From the NCBI GenBank assembly GCA_021805025.1, contig JAJZGF010000005.1, positions 17,135-81,134 of the forward strand: a stretch of 64,000 nt of DNA, written 5' to 3'. A model generated the notes under the pieces. The model had not been told where the DNA came from. It saw only the letters and a list, made by a program, of their open reading frames with translations, and searched no databases. A program made the translations under genes and the position numbers. The DNA is from Acidobacteriota bacterium (lineage in GTDB: Bacteria > Acidobacteriota > Terriglobia > Terriglobales > Acidobacteriaceae). Of this stretch, positions 59,129 to 64,000 are shown piece by piece; within the stretch, counting starts at the first letter, position 1, and every line of letters starts with the position of its first letter.

Positions 59129-59476
59129 ATGATTCGAGATCGAGCACTCAAAGTCGCGTTAGCTCTCGTAGGAGCCCTATTCCTTGCCGCGGCTTATCCT
59201 CTCATGATGTTTCTGCGCGAGGAACCGGCTCTGTCGATGATGATGAGCCTTTATGTGACACTCGGAGTTTTCCTGCTATTGGCGATCCGCAACCCGAGCC
59301 GTCACCGCAGCCTCATCACCTTCACCGCTTGGTCGAGCTTCGCTCATGCCGCCGTCATGGCATATCAGGCCATGAGACACATGGTTGAGCGTAGCGAACT
59401 CATCGGAGTGGCAATGCTCATAGTCATCGGCATCGCGTTCGTCGCTCTCGCTCCTTCAAGCAAACCTTCCAACTGA
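59129..59476 (+). CDS. Small membrane protein (DUF6632-like)
   Basis: The 115-residue product has four hydrophobic helices (about residues 8-28, 37-54, 62-82 and 93-110). The helix-1/2 motif YPLMMFLREEPALSMMMSLYVTLG and the following RNPSRHRSLITFTAWSSFAHAAVM match, as far as I can recall, the DUF6632 family of unknown function. Base composition is lower in GC than the flanking genes. It lies between the complete dehydrogenase gene and a copy of that gene's 3' end. Confidence 0.65.
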   Translation: MIRDRALKVALALVGALFLAAAYPLMMFLREEPALSMMMSLYVTLGVFLLLAIRNPSRHRSLITFTAWSSFAHAAVMAYQAMRHMVERSELIGVAMLIVIGIAFVALAPSSKPSN

Positions 59477-59548
59477 TTCTGACCGCTTGTGCTGGATTTG
59501 AATCCTGCTTCGCGGGACGTCTCGCATCTGCGGCACTGCTCATCGGGC

Positions 59549-59734
59549 GACGAATTCGAAGTCTCAAAAGCCATCGCGGAAGACGGCCTGCTGCCTGCCA
59601 TCCGTCCCGCCGCTTCCACCACCGTCGTCGTAGCCGACGGCTTCAGTTGCCGCGAGCAGATTCATCAGCTCGGCCACACACAGGTGTTGCACTTCGCTGA
59701 AGTCCTCGCCCGCCACTGCGGCTGCGGCGGATAA
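59549..59734 (+). pseudogene. Duplicated 3' end of the dehydrogenase gene
   Basis: These 186 bases match 58800-58985 at a constant offset of 749 bases with only a handful of substitutions. They encode the last 60 residues (FEVSKAIAEDGLLPAI to the terminal CGCGG) with an intact reading frame and stop. No start or upstream domains are attached, so it is a gene remnant. The DUF6632-like gene sits between the two copies. Confidence 0.85.
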
Positions 59735-59762
59735 CACCGGCCGTGGATCTGCGACAGGGCGG

Positions 59763-61046
59763 CTACTTCATCCCTCTGCGTCGCGCATGCAGCGCCTCCA
59801 GCGCATCGCACGCAGTCTTCACGCCATCTTCGAGGCTCAGTTGTGCCGCTGCGGATTGCGCATGTTGCGCGAAGCCAGGCTCCGCGAGCATCGCCTTGAT
59901 CATCGCCGCCACGCGCTCCGCAGTGTAGTTGGACTTCCGGATGGTGCGTGCCAGGCCGAGCCGCGTCATGCGCCGGGCATTATCCGGCTGGTCGTGCGAG
60001 TAGGGCATGATCAGCATCGGCTTTCCAGCCCGCAGACACTGCGCCGTAGTGCCCACGCCGCCCTGATGGACCACCAGCGCGGCGCGCGGCAGCAGCGCGG
60101 AGTAGGGTGCATATTCGGCCACGCAGATCGACGAGGGCAGCCTCTGCGGCGGGCGGTTGCGCGGATCGGACCCGATCAGCAGCACAGCGCGAATGCCCAT
60201 CCTGACGGCGGCTTCCGCTGAAACCTCATAGAAATTGCCCGCGGCCAGCACGGCCGCCGAGCCCAGCGTGAAGACCACAGGCGGCTGCCCCGCGGCGAGG
60301 AACTCCTCAAGATGCGCCGGAAGCGCGGCGTTGCCCGCGTCGGAATCGTAAAAACAGAAGCCGGTGATCAGTACATTGGGCGGCCAGTCCTTTTGCTCCA
60401 CGCCGAGAACGCGCGAGAAGAGCGCGAGCACAAGGTCGGGCGAGTGCTTCGCATCGAAGAGCGGGTTTGTGCCGCGCGGCAGGCCGAGTGCGCGGCGCAG
60501 GCTGCCGATGGGCTCGTGCCAGTTGCGCGTGGTAAACCGGGCCAGTTGCTTCATCCCCCAACCCATGCCGGGGAATTTGTCCACATGCGCCAGCAGCGGA
60601 AACGGCGGCAGCACCGGCGGATCAAAGCCGGAGAAGAACGAGAGCGGCGCGAGCACGTAACTGGCCCACGAAATGCCGGTTATCTCTGCGACAAGCGGGC
60701 CTGCGTAGTTCAGCTCGCCCAGCAGCATCAGGTCGGCGCGCGCCGGCTCTGTGGCCGCGGTGAGCAGGTCGTCAAAGGTCTGGCGCAGCGCAGGAAAAAG
60801 GAAGTCGCGCAGACCGTGCTCGGTGCCGTGCTTCGCGTCGTAGATCATCGCGACAAGAGCGGCGTTGGCAGCGTCAATGTCCGGACGGGTCGCGTGGAAC
60901 TCGAGACCCAGCGGCACAATCTTCGGCCGGTAAAGCGCAGGCAGCGCAAGCACAGGCGTGTGGCCTCGGCGCTTGAGTTCAAGGGCCAGGGCAATCAGCG
61001 GGTTGATGTCGCCGAAGGTGCCGATGTTCGAGAGAACGATGCGCAC
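59763..61046 (-). CDS. GT1-type glycosyltransferase (UGT/RhlB-like)
   Basis: The 427-residue protein has the two-domain GT-B fold of family 1 glycosyltransferases. The N-terminus MRIVLSNIGTFGDINPLIALALELKRRGH is the acceptor domain start. The C-terminal nucleotide-sugar site has VVFTLGSAAV, VHQGGVGTTAQCLRAGKPMLIMPYSHDQPDNA. These motifs occur in enzymes that glycosylate lipids, sterols or antibiotics, such as rhamnosyltransferases. No partner biosynthesis genes are adjacent. It is divergent from the response regulator gene. Confidence 0.9.
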   Translation of the reverse strand: MRIVLSNIGTFGDINPLIALALELKRRGHTPVLALPALYRPKIVPLGLEFHATRPDIDAANAALVAMIYDAKHGTEHGLRDFLFPALRQTFDDLLTAATEPARADLMLLGELNYAGPLVAEITGISWASYVLAPLSFFSGFDPPVLPPFPLLAHVDKFPGMGWGMKQLARFTTRNWHEPIGSLRRALGLPRGTNPLFDAKHSPDLVLALFSRVLGVEQKDWPPNVLITGFCFYDSDAGNAALPAHLEEFLAAGQPPVVFTLGSAAVLAAGNFYEVSAEAAVRMGIRAVLLIGSDPRNRPPQRLPSSICVAEYAPYSALLPRAALVVHQGGVGTTAQCLRAGKPMLIMPYSHDQPDNARRMTRLGLARTIRKSNYTAERVAAMIKAMLAEPGFAQHAQSAAAQLSLEDGVKTACDALEALHARRRGMK

Positions 61047-61171
61047 TGGTGCGTCCGTGAGCGGTGATGGTACTTGCAGATATGAGGTTAATGCATGGGG
61101 GTGGGCCGCTCTGCTTCAGGCTCATTTAATCTTGCTGCAACGATAATGGCAGTGGGAGAGGCAGGTTCACC

Positions 61172-61861
61172 ATGCGCGTGCTCCTGGTGGAAGACGAGGT
61201 TCGGCTGGCGGACAACTTGGCGGCGGCCCTGCGCGACGGGCCAGGCTTCGCGGTGGACTGGGCCGAGGACGGCGAGGCGGGCGACGAGTTTGCGCGCGGC
61301 GGCGTCTATGATCTCGTGATTCTGGACCTGATGTTGCCCAGACTCGATGGGCTGGGCCTGCTCAAGCGCCTGCGCGGACGCAAGGATGTAACTCCAGTTC
61401 TCATCCTCACCGCAAAAGAAGGCAAAGCCGCCATCGTTGAGCTGCTGAATGCGGGCGCGGACGACTATCTGGCCAAGCCCTTTGATCTGGGTGAGCTGAT
61501 TGCGCGGGCCAAGGCGCTGATCCGTCGCGGCAAGGGCGCGGCGCACCCCATGCTCGCGGCGCTCGATGTGGAGCTGAACACGCTGGAGCAGACGGTGCGG
61601 CGCGCGGGCGCATTGGTTGACCTGTCGCCCACCGAATACCGCATCCTTGAGTATCTGATTCACCATCCGCGCAAGATTGTGAGCAAACGCGAGCTGCTGG
61701 AGCACCTCTACGACTACAACTGGGAGCACCACTCGAACGTGATTGAAGCGCACGTGTCAAACCTGCGCAAGAAGCTGGATGGTGCGCATCCGGATGCCGA
61801 GCCGGTGATTGAGACGATGCGCGGACGCGGATACAGGCTGGCGATGGGCGAAACGCAATAA
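61172..61861 (+). CDS. OmpR-family response regulator
   Basis: The 229-residue protein has a receiver domain with phospho-acceptor Asp 52 (LDLMLPRLDG), the acidic pair in VEDE, and Lys 102 in AKPFDLGEL. A winged-helix DNA-binding domain follows (LSPTEYRILEYLIHHPRKIVSKRELLEHLYD, VIEAHVSNLRKKLD, RGRGYRLA). GGGAGAGG precedes the ATG. It forms an operon with the downstream sensor kinase, with 28 bases between. Confidence 0.93.
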   Translation: MRVLLVEDEVRLADNLAAALRDGPGFAVDWAEDGEAGDEFARGGVYDLVILDLMLPRLDGLGLLKRLRGRKDVTPVLILTAKEGKAAIVELLNAGADDYLAKPFDLGELIARAKALIRRGKGAAHPMLAALDVELNTLEQTVRRAGALVDLSPTEYRILEYLIHHPRKIVSKRELLEHLYDYNWEHHSNVIEAHVSNLRKKLDGAHPDAEPVIETMRGRGYRLAMGETQ

Positions 61862-61889
61862 GCGCGAAGGACGGAAACAGAACAAGGCC

Positions 61890-63302
61890 ATGATGAGTTC
61901 GAGCAAGACCAGATCGATTGCGTTCCGGCTGATTGCGGCGGTGCTTGCAGTGGAGCTGGTCTCCGCGGTGCTGGTGATCTTTCTCTCCTGGGGCTACGAG
62001 CGGCACGCGCACTTTCGCGCGTTTGACGTGATGCTGCATGGACGTGCGGACACAGTGCTGGGCGCGGTGCAGGATGCGGAAGACCAGGCCGACAATGTCA
62101 TGCTGGACCGTGCGGACCTGCATCTGCCCCCCGACGATGTGTATGAGGTCTACGATGAGCGCGGCCAGTTGCTGGGGCGCTCGCCAAACTGGCAGGGCAG
62201 CGGCGAGGGCTATGCGGCACAGGAACACAACGGCATCGTGCGAAGCATCGTCAACGGGCGGCACTATCGGCTGATGCGGCTGCACGGCTCGCGCATCGTG
62301 GATCCCGGCGAGCCGGGCGGCGGCACACTGCGGCAGGTTACGGTTATCTATGGCGCACCCACGGAGCTGGTGTGGCATGCGATTCGCGGGGCGGTGGAGT
62401 TTTATGCGGCAGGCAGCCTGTTGCTGCTGCTGGTCACCGGGCCTCTGATCGCATGGCTGCTGCATCGCGGACTGCTGCCGCTGCGCCAGTTGGCCGCGCT
62501 GGCATCCAATGTTTCCATTGACGCCTGGGAGTTTTCTCCGCCTGAGAGTGCGCGCGCGACGCCGGAGCTGGCTCCGTTGACCCATGCGATTGAGAGCGTG
62601 CTGCAGCGGCTGGAGCGGGCGTTTGTGCAGCAGCGCACCTTTGTCTCCGACGCGGCGCATGAGCTGAAGACGGCGGTGGCCGTGGTGAAGTCCTCGCTGC
62701 AGCTGCTGGGTCTGCGGCCGCGCACCGCAGCCGAGTATGAGGCAGGGCTCGAGCGATGCCTTTCCGATACGGCGCGATTGGAAGAGCTGGTGGCCAAGAT
62801 GCTGACCCTGGCGCGCGTGGAGAGCGGAGTGACTCCAGCGGCCGCGGAGACGACCTGCGACATGGCGGCCTGCGCGTACGCCGCGGTGAGTGAATTGCAG
62901 ACCGTGGCGGCGCTGCGCCGGGTGCGCATGCATGTGACTGCGCCGGAAGTTGCGCATGTGCCGATGGCGAGTGACGATTGCCTGCTGGTGCTTTCAAATC
63001 TGCTGCTGAATGCGCTGCAGCACAGCCCGCCGGAGTCAGAGGTGCAGCTGCGCTTGCACGAGCAGGGCGACGCAGTCGAACTGGCGGTGGAAGACCACGG
63101 CGACGGCATTGATCCCGCCGTGCAGCCTCGCGTCTTCGATCGCTTCTATCGCGGCGATCCCTCGCGCACACGCTCGACCGGCGGCGCCGGACTCGGCCTC
63201 GCGATTTGTAAAGCTGTGGTGGAGAGAGCCGGCGGCGCCATCGGGCTGACGAGTGAGACCGGCAAGGGAACAACAGTGGCTGTGCGCCTGCCGCGCGGGT
63301 GA
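61890..63302 (+). CDS. Membrane sensor histidine kinase
   Basis: The 470-residue kinase has two membrane helices (about 10-33 and 168-192) around a periplasmic sensor domain of about 130 residues. The dimerisation region has DAAHELKTAVAVVKSSLQLL with phospho-acceptor His 257; the usual Pro after the His box is Ala. The ATPase domain shows LSNLLLNALQHSP (N box), EDHGDGI and GGAGLGLAICKAVVERAGG. It is co-transcribed with the response regulator. The stimulus is unknown. ATG 61890 is chosen because the first helix follows directly. Confidence 0.92.
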   Translation: MMSSSKTRSIAFRLIAAVLAVELVSAVLVIFLSWGYERHAHFRAFDVMLHGRADTVLGAVQDAEDQADNVMLDRADLHLPPDDVYEVYDERGQLLGRSPNWQGSGEGYAAQEHNGIVRSIVNGRHYRLMRLHGSRIVDPGEPGGGTLRQVTVIYGAPTELVWHAIRGAVEFYAAGSLLLLLVTGPLIAWLLHRGLLPLRQLAALASNVSIDAWEFSPPESARATPELAPLTHAIESVLQRLERAFVQQRTFVSDAAHELKTAVAVVKSSLQLLGLRPRTAAEYEAGLERCLSDTARLEELVAKMLTLARVESGVTPAAAETTCDMAACAYAAVSELQTVAALRRVRMHVTAPEVAHVPMASDDCLLVLSNLLLNALQHSPPESEVQLRLHEQGDAVELAVEDHGDGIDPAVQPRVFDRFYRGDPSRTRSTGGAGLGLAICKAVVERAGGAIGLTSETGKGTTVAVRLPRG

Positions 63303-63314
63303 GACGGCGCGAGC

Positions 63315-63533
63315 CTAACCCTTCGCGTCCTCGTGCTCCTCATGCCAGGCCATCTGGATAGCCTCAAGGCGCGGCTCGTTGGATTTTGCGGGGTCGTCGG
63401 CGAAGCCGGGCAGCTCCGTGACGTAACGATGCAGGTCAGTGAAGCGGACCGTCAACGGATCGAGGTCAGGAAACCTCTCCTGCAATTGAATGCCGATCTC
63501 TTCGGCGTCAGTCCATAGAATTTCGCGCGGCAT
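63315..63533 (-). CDS. iscX: Fe-S assembly protein IscX
   Basis: IscX is a small acidic protein that binds IscS and iron and tunes Fe-S cluster assembly. The 72-residue sequence has WTDAEEIGIQLQERFPDLDP, VRFTDLHRYV, LPGFADDPAKSNEPRLEAIQMAW, all family hallmarks. It lies downstream of a 2Fe-2S ferredoxin gene on the same strand, the normal order at the end of isc operons. Confidence 0.93.
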   Translation of the reverse strand: MPREILWTDAEEIGIQLQERFPDLDPLTVRFTDLHRYVTELPGFADDPAKSNEPRLEAIQMAWHEEHEDAKG

Positions 63534-63610
63534 AATTCCCTCGTTCGCTGGTTTGCATTGGGGGCAAGGTTTCCCATCTCACAAAAGCGAAAGATGAGCG
63601 CCCGACGGAA

Positions 63611-64000
63611 CTACTTCTGCACGGCCATATCCAGCGGCTTGCCCTCGGAGGTGTAGTTGCGATTCCACTTGGGAATCTCCACTACATACTCGCCGGGGCC
63701 CGTGATGACGGCCTGGCAACCGAGGCGCGAGTTCAACTGCTGATCGGCGGCCATGTCGAGCCGGTCGAGTTCGTCGTCCTCCGCCTCGCTGATGCCCGGC
63801 GTGCCTTCCTTGACCCAGATGTGACAAGTGGTGCAGGCGCAGGAGCCGCCGCAGGCATGGTCGAGAAAGATGCCGAAGTTCTCCGCGACATCCAGAAACG
63901 ACATGGGTTTTCCATGGTGATCGTAGGGCATGGTGCCATACTCAAACTCGACAGTCTTGCCTTCCGGTTGAAAGGTGACGCGAACCAGCTTGTCGGCGGG
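63611..64000 (-). CDS. fdx: Isc-type 2Fe-2S ferredoxin (start outside window)
   Basis: The frame continues past the right edge, so about 129 codons of the 3' part are seen. VRVTFQPEGKTVEFEYG begins the visible beta-grasp domain. The cluster ligands are in HACGGSCACTTCHIW, with the last Cys in SRLGCQAV. This is the adrenodoxin-like ferredoxin that supplies electrons for Fe-S assembly. Its place just before iscX supports that role; the rest of an isc operon should lie to the right. Confidence 0.92.
   Translation of the reverse strand, partial: PADKLVRVTFQPEGKTVEFEYGTMPYDHHGKPMSFLDVAENFGIFLDHACGGSCACTTCHIWVKEGTPGISEAEDDELDRLDMAADQQLNSRLGCQAVITGPGEYVVEIPKWNRNYTSEGKPLDMAVQK

Noticed and set aside
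59489..59734. Independent small gene of 81 codons
   Set aside because: Apart from about 20 unrelated codons it is a copy of the last 60 codons of the dehydrogenase gene; a remnant is the simpler reading.

Overview
The window looks like chromosomal DNA of a soil acidobacterium, probably subdivision 1 (Acidobacteriaceae). This is inference from gene content: GC-rich coding with strong preference for C/G in third position, several exported glycoside hydrolases (GH31, GH29, GH32), many small exported proteins of acidobacterial style, and an Isc-type ferredoxin/IscX pair. There is one tRNA, no rRNA operon, no CRISPR array, and no transposase or integrase gene.

Layout. 0-5 kb: the end of a VapC toxin, recX, a complete VapBC pair and alaS with an unusual internal insertion. 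5-16 kb: an outer-membrane barrel, mutY, a tiny zinc-ribbon protein, osmC, maf with an isoaspartyl peptidase, a cation/proton antiporter, a nucleoside-family protein, a second (exported) isoaspartyl peptidase and a C-terminal processing protease. 16-25 kb: a carbohydrate-degradation stretch (GH31, GH29, GH32) interrupted by an ArsR-SRPBCC-DinB operon with a leaderless-type promoter. 25-31 kb: a phosphoesterase, an orphan ABC ATPase, then a lower-GC accessory segment (Mrr-like endonuclease; ArsR-AHSA1-DoxX operon) embedded in palindromic repeats, and a tetraheme cytochrome. 31-41 kb: FKBP isomerase, TSUP permease, M20 peptidase, lpxC, MBL hydrolase, lactonase-type propeller and an HDOD protein. 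41-46 kb: an operon-like set of tetraheme cytochrome, four-cluster ferredoxin, NrfD-type membrane protein and a polytopic membrane protein. 46-54 kb: YhaM-like nuclease, SurA-like isomerase, rpsA, an exported beta-helix protein, a signal peptidase flanked by two kinds of direct repeat, and tRNA-Arg. 54-64 kb: M28 peptidase, a very large FAD/Fe-S dehydrogenase, a small membrane protein inside a duplication, a glycosyltransferase, a two-component pair, iscX and a ferredoxin cut by the window edge.

The most unusual signal is a set of short palindromic elements. One family (GGGTGCCCCA, covarying arms, TGGG, often a CACGAACCTCAA-like tail) occurs between genes and also three times inside the FAD/Fe-S dehydrogenase, always in the same orientation and reading frame. 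A second family (core GGTCTTCGTC with GC-rich arms, ending GGGGTGTAA) occurs twice in frame inside the GH29 gene. This resembles the in-frame palindromic elements known from Rickettsia. Other points of interest are the alaS insertion, a duplicated 3' end of the dehydrogenase gene around a small gene, two ArsR promoters with operators in unusual positions, and CRP/FNR-like sites before both tetraheme cytochrome units.
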